From the IMG/VR virus record IMGVR_UViG_3300048586_000848, positions 1-37,182 of that record: 37,182 nucleotides of DNA; one strand, written 5' to 3'. The stretch comes from a virus. This document shows, in pieces, positions 24,236-33,371 of the stretch. The notes beneath the pieces are model-generated. The model was not told the DNA's origin and did no database searches. It was given only the letters and a program-made list of their open reading frames with translations. Numbering within the stretch: position 1 is the stretch's first letter; every line of letters starts with the position of its first letter. The position numbers and the translations under genes are program-made.

Positions 24236-26296
24236 ATGAGTAAATGGGAACAGATAGCTAAGACTACCGAAGTTTTAAGCAAAGGGTTCAATGAGATATG
24301 GGATAGGAAGCTCCGCAAAGATGCCAGTGTTATTGTCGGGGATAAGTGGAGTCAGTTTATTCTTGATAGTACTAATGACTTAAAAGAGGCACAGAATCAC
24401 GTTGAGGTAGGTATTGATGCAAAAACAAATACCTTAGCGTGCATTATGAAGTTACCTGATACTCATCCTGATAGCCTGGATACCGGGCAACCTTTTTCTA
24501 CGTTTGTAATGAACAGGGTTAGCATACGCGGTAATCAGATTTTAGATGAGGTTAAAAACCCCTATGCCAGAGAATTATTAACGAATCAGATCAATTCTTA
24601 TAAAGCGCAACATGCCGGACAAATAGCAGGTTATGAGGCAAGTCTGGTTATGGACAAAAGGCATAATATGGCTATTGAGAACATTGAAAAACTGGCAAAA
24701 GCTACTTATAACAATCCACAGATTTATAGTCAGAATAGAGAAAATGCATTAATAGCCGTCAATTCCCTTGATATTGATCCGGTTCACAAAGGAAAGCTGG
24801 CCAGAAAAGCAAAAGAGGAAATAGCAGAGGCAGCGGCAAGTAGTGTCCTTGCCTCTAACCCTAGGAGTATATTAAATCATGACGTTAACTATGAGTGGAA
24901 AAAAGATTTAGATTTTAGAAGCTTGGCAAGAATAGAAAATCAGGCAAGAGCGGCTGTTACCTATAATATTAATAAAAACATAAGAGAATTCAATAAATTA
25001 TCCGAGATACATTTTAAAAATATATTAACTCGCGGTAAAGGTATTGAAGGGATTGAAGATAAGCTATCGTCTCTTCCTACTGAGGCGGTATTAGAATTTG
25101 CAGCAAAAGAGCAGATGCATATAAATGCTTATGAAGTATTAGAACGAGTTAAATATGCTCCTTTATCTTCTAGTAAATCTGAACTTGCCAAGTTAACTCC
25201 AAATCCTGAAGATGAGAATTATGAGGTGCAGCTAAAGCTATATGGCTTGGTTGCTACAAAAATTAATGAGCAGAAAAATCTTGCCAAGGCTGATCCGGCT
25301 CTTTTTGTTGAGAAGTTATTTATAGATGAAATTGATGAAGCCGTACCTTTGCCTGAAAAAATTAATAAAAGGTTGAATCTGCAAACTCAAAAGGATATTC
25401 CGGTTTATTTACAAAAAATGCTGACTAACGAAGAACGAGAAGGTTTTGCAGGCATGTTAGATAGCAGGGATGCTAATATAATCAGAGCAAATTTGAATAA
25501 TATACTCGGTATTGAATCGGAATACGAATCACTCGGACATGGAATAGTAGAAGAAATATTACATGATAATAAAAAACTGCCTGTTCTGACCCATTTTTAT
25601 ATAGATGCTAACCTTTATAATAGGGGAAATCTAAAGAATGATCTAGCAAGGGCAATGGCAAGTAATCAGGCAATCGGTGAAATGTCTAAAAAAGATGAAA
25701 AGGAAATTAAGGAGCGTATTGATGAACATATTTCATTATGGCGGGAATCAATACTTGCGGGTCAAGCAGATAATGCTCCTGAAGTACTCATGATGCAGGC
25801 AGGATTACTGGAACTGGCAAGATTTTATCAGTTTGATAAACACATGAGTATTAAGGAAGCAACCAATACGGCAATAAATAATTTATTTGAAGCAAGTTAT
25901 ATAGCCCCTTATAGAGACTGGAACTATGGAAAATTTTATATTCCAAGGACGATAATTAAAGATAAGGAGATTATAGAACTTGATGAGGAAAAGGTAAATT
26001 ACGGGTTAACAAAACTGCGAAGCGATTTAATTGGAGATAGGATCGAGTACGATAAATACGCAACTTTTTCTAAGGACCATGAGCCATTTCCGGAGGAGTT
26101 AGAAAAATCCTTAAGAGGAGGGACTTTTAGACTATCCAAGGATAAAAAAAGCGTATATTACGTATATTTTAGTAAAAAAGGAGAGCAACCCTTGATGAAA
26201 TCAGCTGATGAAATACTAACTTGGGATTTACTTGGTTTTAATGAAATATTAGTGCCAAACTCATTATTATATCTTCATCCATACGGAGCAATATAA
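24236..26296 (+). CDS. Internal virion (ejection) protein, T7 gp15-like
   Basis: A 686-aa, mainly helical protein right after the tail genes. It resembles the mid-size ejectosome component of short-tailed phages (T7 gp15 class, about 750 residues). Typical content is a long helical array with repeated patterns such as HAGQIAGYEASLVMDKRHNMAIENI, NPQIYSQNRENALIAVNSLDIDPVHKGKLARKAKEEIAEAAASSVLASNP near residues 125-205. Such proteins leave the capsid and help build a channel across the cell envelope. Its stop overlaps the next start (TAATG at 26294-26298), coupling it to the larger partner. Confidence 0.68.
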   Translation: MSKWEQIAKTTEVLSKGFNEIWDRKLRKDASVIVGDKWSQFILDSTNDLKEAQNHVEVGIDAKTNTLACIMKLPDTHPDSLDTGQPFSTFVMNRVSIRGNQILDEVKNPYARELLTNQINSYKAQHAGQIAGYEASLVMDKRHNMAIENIEKLAKATYNNPQIYSQNRENALIAVNSLDIDPVHKGKLARKAKEEIAEAAASSVLASNPRSILNHDVNYEWKKDLDFRSLARIENQARAAVTYNINKNIREFNKLSEIHFKNILTRGKGIEGIEDKLSSLPTEAVLEFAAKEQMHINAYEVLERVKYAPLSSSKSELAKLTPNPEDENYEVQLKLYGLVATKINEQKNLAKADPALFVEKLFIDEIDEAVPLPEKINKRLNLQTQKDIPVYLQKMLTNEEREGFAGMLDSRDANIIRANLNNILGIESEYESLGHGIVEEILHDNKKLPVLTHFYIDANLYNRGNLKNDLARAMASNQAIGEMSKKDEKEIKERIDEHISLWRESILAGQADNAPEVLMMQAGLLELARFYQFDKHMSIKEATNTAINNLFEASYIAPYRDWNYGKFYIPRTIIKDKEIIELDEEKVNYGLTKLRSDLIGDRIEYDKYATFSKDHEPFPEELEKSLRGGTFRLSKDKKSVYYVYFSKKGEQPLMKSADEILTWDLLGFNEILVPNSLLYLHPYGAI

Positions 26297-29200
26297 TGTT
26301 TGACGTATCGTTGCCGCGCCTTAAACCTGAATCAAAAGCGGATGAGTATTTAAAAGATAATTTAGAAATTTCAAGAATCACTACTTTAAAGGCTGCAGCA
26401 ACAAACGCATGGCTTGATTCACCTGATTTAAGCACCTTGCTTGATATAGCAGGCTACCGGGGATTAGATCCCGATATGCTATATTTACAGGAAATATATA
26501 ACGCAGATCCAAGAAACAAAAAATATACGGAAGAAGAGTTTGCAACGAGTCATGGGGATTCAGGTCTTCAGTACGATCCTAATTTTACCCCTGCAATAGT
26601 TGAAAGGATACTAGAAAAAAAGCGTAAGATGGCTATTAACGATTACATAATAGCTAACGGCAAAGGTGACTTACTTGACAAGGCCGGGCAAATGGTCGGT
26701 GGAATAATAGGCGGCAATATTGCTCCGGTAAATCTGGCTACTAACATTGCAACCGGTTTTATACCGGGAGGAGCTTTATTTAAAGGAGCATGGTGGGCAG
26801 CAAATCCGGTAAAGACCAATATGGTAAAGTTTGCCATAGGCGGAGGAATAGGACAGGCAGCATTAGAGCCATTAATTGCAAGGCAAATGGACCTGGAACA
26901 AAGGGAATACGGCATAAGCTATTCTTTAAAAAATATTGCAGAGGCTAGTTTATTTTCGGCTAGCTTGCCTGCAATCGGTTATGGCATAAAAACCGCTTAT
27001 GTCGGTAGCAGCAAATTTGCCAGAGGTAAATATCAGGAATTCCGCAATCGTTATTTTGCAACTCCGGAAGAGTTAAAAAGCGAATATAGTGCTAATGATT
27101 CAGTACTAGATATGCAGTTCAGGCATTTAGTCGATGAATTAGCCCTTGAAACTGCTCCTGCCGCTTCGGAAGTTGTTAAGGAGTCATTTGATACATTGAA
27201 CCTTACTCGCAAAAACATCAGGAATGAAGGAAAGCAAAAATTTCCGGAGTTTTTTGAGATGGAGGATAAGGTAGCGTCTTTAGAAGATCGGTTACATAAA
27301 GAATTTGCAACAGGTGGAGATTTAACTCTTTTGCCTAAAGAAATTCTATCGGTACTAGACAATCACAGAAACAATCTTAAGGCAATTTATAAAAAATTTG
27401 AAGATGTAGAAGAATTTAAAGAAATCCTCGAAAATCTGAATCTGATAAATGAACAAATCAGCAGCAAATTAAAACAGGAACAACAGGAGATAAAAGGCTA
27501 TGATTTTGACCAGACTGACTTAGCAATTGCCAGAAATCAACTGGAAACAGATAAGTACGTTGATCTTGACGATCCTAAAAATGCGAGGTCAATATTTGAA
27601 GAAAAAGATATATTACATACGGAGCAAGAATTACAGAAGCAAATTCAGGAACTAGAACAAGTAGCACGGGACTTGCCGGAGTACGCAGGGTGCATACAGG
27701 AGCTTAAGCAGATACTCGCTCGGGGAATAGAAAGCCAAGAGGATATTAATTTAATTCGCCGAGATAAACTAATAAACTTAATTAGATTTGAAAATGCCAA
27801 GCAAATTATAATAGCACGAGCAGAAAAAAAAGGAGTTAAGGACGGCTTTACCGAATTACTGAAACAGGCAGATATGAGAGGAGTTGTCGTATCAAGCGAA
27901 CTTAGTAACGGATTAATGAATGATTTAATCAAGTCAGATTTACTTGATTATTTCAGGAATAAAAACTTTGAAAAGGATATCGCTCAGGAATTATGGAATA
28001 TAAGCCATCCGAATAAAAAACCGACTAACTCCAAGATAGCAAAGGACATAGCTGATTTGGTGCATAAACGTCAACAATCGGCGATTAATCGCATTAACAA
28101 CGGGGGAGCTCATATTAATCAGTTAGAAGGTTACATTACCCGTCAATCGCATAATGCCCTTAAAATAAAACAAGCCGGATTTGAAAAGTGGAAAAACTTC
28201 ATATTACCTTTGCTTGAAGTAGAAAAATTAGATGAAGATATTGATTTATATCAGATATGGAAGAATCTTGCTACAGGTAATCACCTATATCAAAATATAG
28301 AATATATGCCGAGATTCGCTGCTTATAATAATATAGCAGGTAGATTTGCTCAACCAAGAAAGTTACATTTTAAATCGGCTGATAGTTGGCTTAAATACAA
28401 TAACGAGTATGGTACTCATAGCCTTGCCCATTCTATTGCAATTAATTTAAAAAAACTGGGGCATAATATTGGGTTAATTGAGTCTATGGGTAGTGAGCCT
28501 TTGACTTTACTTGCCAAACTTAAAAACGATTTTGCAAATTCATTACAGGAAGCAGCAGCTAAAGGTAATAAAGCTGCACAAGAAGAGCTAGATTTTTTAT
28601 CCTCTCGCAGGCTGGAAGGATTCCTTGAGTACATTATCGGCATCTCACCCGAAAACCTGACATTAGCTTCTATAGGCCAAAGCTTGCGTAATGTAAAAAC
28701 CATGGCAAGTCTTGGTAAGGTAGCTGTTTCTTCAATACCCGATAGCGCAACGTTTGTTGCCGAGCAGATGTATAACGGAATACCTTATATAGAAGCACAA
28801 AGTAATTTATTAAAAGCAGTTACCAACTCTTTTAATAGTGAGCAGAAGAAAGAATTTGCCAGATTGCTCGGATGTGGAACGGATAATTTAATGGGTATGG
28901 TTTATTCAAATCTTAATGTAGAGAATTATATCGCCGGCAAGATCGCAGGTAAAATAACAACTGCTACCAATTATTATTTTAAATTAAATTTAATGGATTG
29001 GTGGGATAATAGTTTTAAATCTGCACTCGGTTTTGTTTTATCAAACCATCTGGCACATTATACAAAACGTTCATACAAGAACGCTCCGATTGAACTTAAA
29101 AATAATTTAAAGCGCTATGGTATTGATGAAAAAGATTGGCAGATATTAAAGAGCTTCATAAAAAAAGCTGATGACAGCAGGGAATATATTATTCCTCCGG

Positions 29201-29856
29201 AATGGACGGCTGGTAGTGATCAAATTAACGAGACGGCAACAAAGTTTAAAACTTATTTAAAAGATAGAGTCGACACCGGTATACCTACAGCTCACGGATT
29301 AGAGCGTTATGTTGCAACGTGGAAAGGAACAAAAGCCGGTACACCGGCAGGTGAAGCTATTAGAATGCTAATGCAATTCAAACAGTTTCCTATTACCTAT
29401 ATAATGCGTCCCTTAAGGGATTATAGTGGAAGTCCCAAGACATTATCTACAATGATAGTTCTTGCCACTATCGGGGGATATCTCTCGCTATCAGCTAATA
29501 AATTATTAAATGGTGAAGGAATACCGGAGCTTAATTTAAGGACATTACAGGAGTCAGCTGAAAAAGGCGGTGGATTAGGTTTTTATGGGGATTTTATATT
29601 CGGTCAATATAATAGATATGGTCATAACATCTTTCAGTCCATGTCGGGCCCTATCCCTTCCGACATTGCCGATTTTTTCAAGATTTATGGAGATTTAAAA
29701 GAAGGTAAGGAGGAACAGGCTATACATCGGGCTAACAGTTTAATACATCGTAATATCCCGGGACGCAATTTGTTTTACCTTGCTCCTGCTTTAAGGGCAA
29801 GCGGAGTAAGTCAGGAGTGGATTGACAGAAATCTGAATGCTAAAAATATCAAATAA
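26296..29856 (+). CDS. Large internal virion (ejection) protein, T7 gp16-like
   Basis: A 1186-aa protein with features of the large ejectosome subunit. Residues about 130-250 are a Gly/Ala-rich membrane-active region (GQMVGGIIGGNIAPVNLATNIATGFIPGGALF, FAIGGGIGQAALEPLIARQ). A long coiled coil follows at about 310-500, and the C-terminal third contains RMLMQFKQFPITYIMRPLRDY near residue 1030, a stretch common in such phage proteins. No lytic transglycosylase motif like that of T7 gp16 was seen. The start overlaps the stop of the gp15-like gene. Antisense frames across it are shadows. Confidence 0.72.
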   Translation: MFDVSLPRLKPESKADEYLKDNLEISRITTLKAAATNAWLDSPDLSTLLDIAGYRGLDPDMLYLQEIYNADPRNKKYTEEEFATSHGDSGLQYDPNFTPAIVERILEKKRKMAINDYIIANGKGDLLDKAGQMVGGIIGGNIAPVNLATNIATGFIPGGALFKGAWWAANPVKTNMVKFAIGGGIGQAALEPLIARQMDLEQREYGISYSLKNIAEASLFSASLPAIGYGIKTAYVGSSKFARGKYQEFRNRYFATPEELKSEYSANDSVLDMQFRHLVDELALETAPAASEVVKESFDTLNLTRKNIRNEGKQKFPEFFEMEDKVASLEDRLHKEFATGGDLTLLPKEILSVLDNHRNNLKAIYKKFEDVEEFKEILENLNLINEQISSKLKQEQQEIKGYDFDQTDLAIARNQLETDKYVDLDDPKNARSIFEEKDILHTEQELQKQIQELEQVARDLPEYAGCIQELKQILARGIESQEDINLIRRDKLINLIRFENAKQIIIARAEKKGVKDGFTELLKQADMRGVVVSSELSNGLMNDLIKSDLLDYFRNKNFEKDIAQELWNISHPNKKPTNSKIAKDIADLVHKRQQSAINRINNGGAHINQLEGYITRQSHNALKIKQAGFEKWKNFILPLLEVEKLDEDIDLYQIWKNLATGNHLYQNIEYMPRFAAYNNIAGRFAQPRKLHFKSADSWLKYNNEYGTHSLAHSIAINLKKLGHNIGLIESMGSEPLTLLAKLKNDFANSLQEAAAKGNKAAQEELDFLSSRRLEGFLEYIIGISPENLTLASIGQSLRNVKTMASLGKVAVSSIPDSATFVAEQMYNGIPYIEAQSNLLKAVTNSFNSEQKKEFARLLGCGTDNLMGMVYSNLNVENYIAGKIAGKITTATNYYFKLNLMDWWDNSFKSALGFVLSNHLAHYTKRSYKNAPIELKNNLKRYGIDEKDWQILKSFIKKADDSREYIIPPEWTAGSDQINETATKFKTYLKDRVDTGIPTAHGLERYVATWKGTKAGTPAGEAIRMLMQFKQFPITYIMRPLRDYSGSPKTLSTMIVLATIGGYLSLSANKLLNGEGIPELNLRTLQESAEKGGGLGFYGDFIFGQYNRYGHNIFQSMSGPIPSDIADFFKIYGDLKEGKEEQAIHRANSLIHRNIPGRNLFYLAPALRASGVSQEWIDRNLNAKNIK

Positions 29857-29863
29857 TTGCACC

Positions 29864-29889
29864 ATTTCAAAAATGGGATTCGTTATAAT
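29864..29889 (+). promoter_or_regulatory. Hairpin and exact TATAAT box before the coiled-coil gene
   Basis: CCATTT-CAA-AAATGG forms a perfect 6-bp hairpin just after the ejection gene, followed by an exact TATAAT at 29884-29889. A good -35 box at 16-18 nt is lacking. The pair may mark a transcription boundary between the virion operon and the downstream genes. A similar TATAAT also lies near 23936 before the small membrane gene. Confidence 0.35.
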
Positions 29890-29919
29890 GCAAATAAAAG
29901 ATGAGTGGTTTTTATTGGC

Positions 29920-30975
29920 ATGCAAATTTATAAATTAGTTCCAAGAAAAGATGTTATAACTGCAATAAATGATATCCTGAAAAATAAAAATATTGAAAAA
30001 AGGTTTTTATTCCTGAAGTTGACTTTTGTGGTTAAAGATGCTGATTTTACTCCCTATAAGTTTGCAGGTATTAGCTGGTATGGAGGCAAGAACCAAGAGG
30101 GGTCAAAATTAATTCTTGAAACACATCCTGATCAAATCCGTTTCTTTCAGAAAACAAGAGACAAAGTATTTATAGATGTAGAACCTAATACTGATGAAGC
30201 AGGGGTATATTCGGTTTTTCCTTTTAATGTCAGTGATAAGGATTACTTACAGACAATACTGGAATTACTTAATGACAAATCATATAAGAACCTGTATCTG
30301 GTAACCAAATATGAAGAAGCGGAATTAAGCCTATCGCTTAACACTTCTGTTGATTATGGAGCAAGTAGTCTTGTACCTTCTTTTGATAATTTAGGGAAAG
30401 CATTAATCGAGCAGAAAGAATACTACGAGATCAAGTTAAGTGAACTTAATAATCATATAGAAAAACTGCAAATCGATTTTCAGCAGAATTTAGACGATAC
30501 GAGAAATTATCTGTTAAGGGATAAGGAACAGGTAGTTGGTCATTTACAAAATGAAATAAATACACAAAAAATAGAAATTGATCAATTAAATGCCCGTTTG
30601 CTACATGAACAGAATGAAGTAGACCAATATAAAGGATTGGCAGCGGAAAGGCAAAATAGGATTGTTACTCTGGAAGGGCAATTAAATGATACCATTCTCG
30701 ATAGAAATAATTGGCAAAGTCGTTTCATGGAAGAACAGGTAAAAGTTACCGATCTACAAAACCGGCTGAATCTTTCAAAAACAGAGCTAGACAACTTAAC
30801 AGCTCAATACAATCTATATTATCAGAAAGTACATAATAGTAAACAGCCTGAATGGTTTGATGTTGGAGACCCATTTATAGGTTTGTTTAGATTTGATTGT
30901 TATACCGGTACTCTGGAAGTAAATATTGATAGGAATACTCATAAAATTACCTATAGCTTTCCTAATATAAACTAA
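29920..30975 (+). CDS. Coiled-coil phage protein, possible tail appendage
   Basis: A protein of 351 residues from ATG 29920; a GTG at 29905 would add five residues. The N-terminal ~150 residues are a mixed alpha/beta domain (KFAGISWYGGKNQEGSKLIL, KVFIDVEPN, VYSVFPFNVSDKDYL). Residues about 165-310 are a strong coiled coil, and the end is a small strand-rich domain (GLFRFDCYTGTLEVNIDRNTHKITYSF). No family was recognised. A globular head, coiled stalk and terminal beta domain between ejection and lysis genes would fit a tail fibre-like appendage, but a non-virion role is possible. Confidence 0.5.
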   Translation: MQIYKLVPRKDVITAINDILKNKNIEKRFLFLKLTFVVKDADFTPYKFAGISWYGGKNQEGSKLILETHPDQIRFFQKTRDKVFIDVEPNTDEAGVYSVFPFNVSDKDYLQTILELLNDKSYKNLYLVTKYEEAELSLSLNTSVDYGASSLVPSFDNLGKALIEQKEYYEIKLSELNNHIEKLQIDFQQNLDDTRNYLLRDKEQVVGHLQNEINTQKIEIDQLNARLLHEQNEVDQYKGLAAERQNRIVTLEGQLNDTILDRNNWQSRFMEEQVKVTDLQNRLNLSKTELDNLTAQYNLYYQKVHNSKQPEWFDVGDPFIGLFRFDCYTGTLEVNIDRNTHKITYSFPNIN

Positions 30976-31000
30976 TAAAGTAAAACAACACGTTAATAAG

Positions 31001-31441
31001 ATGATAGCGTTACTTGGTAGTTTAGCAGGGTTTTTAAGTGCCCTTATCCCTGAAGTCTTGGGTTTTATTAAGGATAAAAGGGATAAAGCGCATGAACTTG
31101 CTCTTGTTAAACTTCAGATTGAAGCCGGTAAAAACTCTTCATCTTCCAGAATAGATGAAGTAGTAATCAAGTCTGATCTTGATAAAGAAAGGCTTATATA
31201 CTCTCATGCAAAACCTATCGGTATTCCTTGGGTAGATGCATTATCTGCACTTGTCAGGCCGCTAATTACCTATTTATTTCTAGCATTATATATCGGCGTT
31301 AAATTAACTATCATTTTTAGCTATCAAATAGGTGTATGTATGCCGGTATGGACTAATGAGGATGAAGTGCTTTTATCGGTGATTATGGGATTCTGGTTCG
31401 GTAATCGCATGATAAATAAATATAAAACCACACATGGATAG
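31001..31441 (+). CDS. Holin of the GTA 3-TM type
   Basis: A 146-aa membrane protein: an N-terminal hydrophobic helix (IALLGSLAGFLSALIPEVLGFI), a charged linker (KRDKAHELALVKLQIEA), then two spans. The C-terminal part carries the pattern common in 3-TM holins, ALVRPLITYLFLALYIGVK and IMGFWFGNRMINKY. Holins permeabilise the inner membrane and release or activate endolysin. It is 7 nt upstream of the endolysin gene, the usual lysis cassette order. Confidence 0.8.
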   Translation: MIALLGSLAGFLSALIPEVLGFIKDKRDKAHELALVKLQIEAGKNSSSSRIDEVVIKSDLDKERLIYSHAKPIGIPWVDALSALVRPLITYLFLALYIGVKLTIIFSYQIGVCMPVWTNEDEVLLSVIMGFWFGNRMINKYKTTHG

Positions 31442-31448
31442 ATAAATA

Positions 31449-31979
31449 ATGAGAGACACTAAAGCTATAGAAAAAGCGATGGAATTAATTAAGGAATTTG
31501 AAGGTCTAAGTCTAAAACCTTATTTTTGTCCTGCGGGTCTTAAGACGATAGGCTACGGCCATGTTATAGGGAAACATGATAATATAACAGATGATATTAC
31601 TATTGAAAGAGCCGAAGATCTGCTTGAAGAAGATATACTACGAGCAGATAGTTGTCTGTATAGGAATGCAAGAAACGTAGATTTAAACCATAACCAGAGA
31701 GCAGCATTAATATCGTTTATTTTTAACTTGGGCGGCGGTGTTTTTCAAAGTTCTACTTTAAGGCAGAAATTATTGCGCGGTGAATACTTTGATGCCGCTA
31801 ATGAAATCAGCAGATTTGTTTTTGCCGGCGGTAGAAAATTACCCGGGCTTGTTAGAAGAAGGGCAGCAGAAAAAGTACTTTTTAATACGCCTGTTGATTT
31901 AGTGGAACAAAAAAGCTTAGGTTTTGTTATAATTAGCTATGTAAAAAACGTTTTTAGACATGTTAAGGCAGAAGTTTAA
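31449..31979 (+). CDS. GH24 endolysin (T4/lambdoid-type lysozyme)
   Basis: A 176-aa muramidase that cleaves peptidoglycan at lysis. The catalytic signature is E18, eight residues, C27, five residues, T33 in KEFEGLSLKPYFCPAGLKTIGYGH. This is the E-8-C-5-T variant known in some phage endolysins in place of E-8-D-5-T. The core QRAALISFIFNLGGGVFQSSTLRQKL and a final GLVRRRAAE segment are classic. There is no signal-arrest N-terminus, so export should depend on the holin just upstream. The last ~25 residues (LGFVIISYVKNVFRHVK) form an unusual hydrophobic-basic extension, and the next gene starts inside it. Confidence 0.93.
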   Translation: MRDTKAIEKAMELIKEFEGLSLKPYFCPAGLKTIGYGHVIGKHDNITDDITIERAEDLLEEDILRADSCLYRNARNVDLNHNQRAALISFIFNLGGGVFQSSTLRQKLLRGEYFDAANEISRFVFAGGRKLPGLVRRRAAEKVLFNTPVDLVEQKSLGFVIISYVKNVFRHVKAEV

Positions 31980-32262
31980 AGCAAAACCGGTTTATCATGA
32001 CGGTATGAGGTTTGCATCCATTAAGGAGGGAAAAAGGTATCTGGAGCTGAAGGCATTGCAAGTTGCCGGAGAAGTAAAATTTTTTCAGAGACAAACGCCA
32101 TGGCACTTACCGGGAGGAGTTAAATACGTACTTGATTTTCAGGTGCGTTGGACAAACGGGCAAGATACGTATGAGGATACAAAAGGCTTTAAAACACCGA
32201 TGTATCTAACAAAGAAAAAAATGGTAGAAGCTATTTATCCGATTAAAATTACCGAGGTTTAG
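31960..32262 (+). CDS. DUF1064 phage nuclease (Holliday junction resolvase-like)
   Basis: A 100-aa protein of the DUF1064 family, small PD-(D/E)XK nucleases of phages proposed to resolve recombination junctions. It shows FASIKEGKRYLELKALQVAGEV with E23 and Y27, then YVLDFQVRW with a conserved Asp, and YEDTKGFKT with the D-x-K pair. Its start lies 20 nt inside the end of the endolysin gene. It opens the recombination block of the prophage. Confidence 0.83.
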   Translation: MLRQKFKAKPVYHDGMRFASIKEGKRYLELKALQVAGEVKFFQRQTPWHLPGGVKYVLDFQVRWTNGQDTYEDTKGFKTPMYLTKKKMVEAIYPIKITEV

Positions 32263-32265
32263 ATT

Positions 32266-32379
32266 ATGCAAACAGTTTTACTAATAGTTGTATTGGGAGT
32301 AATGGTTTATTCAGGCTACAGAATCGTTAAGGCTTTGATTGAGATAAGGAACAAGAGGGGAGGTAGACATGATGATTAA
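32266..32379 (+). CDS. 37-aa single-span membrane peptide
   Basis: A short frame fitting between DUF1064 and DUF669 genes with a 3-nt gap upstream and an 11-nt overlap downstream. It encodes MQTVLLIVVLGVMVYSGYR followed by a basic tail (KALIEIRNKRGGR). One N-terminal membrane span plus a positive cytoplasmic tail is clear. The strong GAGGGGAGG site for the next gene lies inside its last codons. The close fit supports a real gene. It could be a lysis accessory or an inhibitor, but the function is unknown. Confidence 0.5.
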   Translation: MQTVLLIVVLGVMVYSGYRIVKALIEIRNKRGGRHDD

Positions 32380-32932
32380 TTTTAATGACGTTGCACCTGC
32401 TTTTAGTCTTATTCCTGCAGGTACTATAGCTAAAGCAGTAATTACTCTAAAATCCGGTAATTACGGAGAGCAAAAATTACTGACCAAAAGTGATAAAACT
32501 GGTTCTATAGGATTAAATGTCTGTTTTACCGTTACCTCCGGAGTTTATACCAATCGCAAGATACATCAGCTTATTGGTTTTCAGGGAGCTAAAAAAGATG
32601 AGAATGGCAAGGACAGGTGGGGAGAAATGGGATTAAGTTTAATTCGTAGCATAATTGAGTCATCAAGAAATATTGATCCAAGTGATACAACTTTGGAAGC
32701 TATGGCAAAAAGAAAAGTGGCTTTGAGTGAATTACACAATATGCAGCCCATTATCAAGATCGGGGTTGAAGTTGACAAAAGCGGTAAATATCCCGATAAA
32801 AACAAAGTTTTCATGGCAGTTACTCCGGATAAGAAGGAATATAAGGAGTTTATGAATATATCGACTTTTGCCAAGACCAAGGAAAATAAAGTTAGTGATG
32901 AAGATTTTGCCGGTGATGAGATTCCTTTTTAG
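32369..32932 (+). CDS. DUF669 protein, ssDNA-binding-like with SSB acidic tip
   Basis: A 187-aa phage protein of the DUF669 family, commonly beside Sak4/RecT-type recombinases and thought to bind single-stranded DNA. Early residues FNDVAPAFSLIPAGTIAKAVITL and KIHQLIGFQGAKKDENGKDRWGEMG fit the family. The C-terminus ends in DEDFAGDEIPF, matching the acidic DDDIPF tip with which bacterial SSB recruits repair and replication proteins. The start is ATG 32369 after a GAGGGGAGG site; an ATG also follows immediately. Partners are likely the Sak4-like ATPase and the nearby nuclease genes. Confidence 0.78.
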   Translation: MMINFNDVAPAFSLIPAGTIAKAVITLKSGNYGEQKLLTKSDKTGSIGLNVCFTVTSGVYTNRKIHQLIGFQGAKKDENGKDRWGEMGLSLIRSIIESSRNIDPSDTTLEAMAKRKVALSELHNMQPIIKIGVEVDKSGKYPDKNKVFMAVTPDKKEYKEFMNISTFAKTKENKVSDEDFAGDEIPF

Positions 32933-32972
32933 AAAGAGAAGAAAAAGCTTCAAAGTTATAGTTTAGAGGAAT

Positions 32973-33371
32973 ATGCATAAGAGAAATACGGCGATATTCA
33001 AACCGATCTACCGCAATTTGGAGATAACACCTATCCGGTTGTATGATGATGCCTGGTTACCGCCTGAAGATAGCGATGATTTAAAATATGCTTCAAGTGA
33101 GGTGGATTTAAAGCTTGAGGAATTAGTTAAACTGCAAACTGAGAGAAAAAACATTGAAAAACAGGAGGAATTATTAAAAGCGGATATTATGGATTATATG
33201 GGTAGTTCTTCTTTATTGAAAAGTAATACCGGTTATAAAATAAGCTGGAAACCCCAAACTCAGCACAGAGTAAATATCGAGTTATTAAAGAAACAACAAC
33301 CTGAAATTTATAATCGATTTGTTTGTAATATCAATATCAGGCCTTTTAAGTTACTAAGGGAGAAAGTGTAA
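32973..33371 (+). CDS. YqaJ exonuclease C-terminal-like fragment
   Basis: A 132-aa protein whose middle and end resemble only the C-terminal helical part of YqaJ/lambda-exonuclease proteins: ELVKLQTERKNIEKQEELLKADIMDYMGSS, then GYKISWKPQTQHRVNIELLKKQQPEIYNRF and a final RPFKLL. The nuclease core with its D-ExK residues is missing. No matching nuclease sequence lies directly upstream, since DUF669 ends 40 nt before. It is either a relic of a deleted exonuclease or a stand-alone subunit that works with DUF1064. A GAGG site precedes the ATG, and the stop overlaps the next start (TAATG), so it is still translated in the operon. Confidence 0.5.
   Translation: MHKRNTAIFKPIYRNLEITPIRLYDDAWLPPEDSDDLKYASSEVDLKLEELVKLQTERKNIEKQEELLKADIMDYMGSSSLLKSNTGYKISWKPQTQHRVNIELLKKQQPEIYNRFVCNINIRPFKLLREKV

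Noticed and set aside
17990-31000. Diversity-generating retroelement as in phage BPP-1
   Set aside because: The virion genes resemble BPP-1-type phages, but no reverse transcriptase gene and no template/variable repeat pair was seen anywhere in the window.
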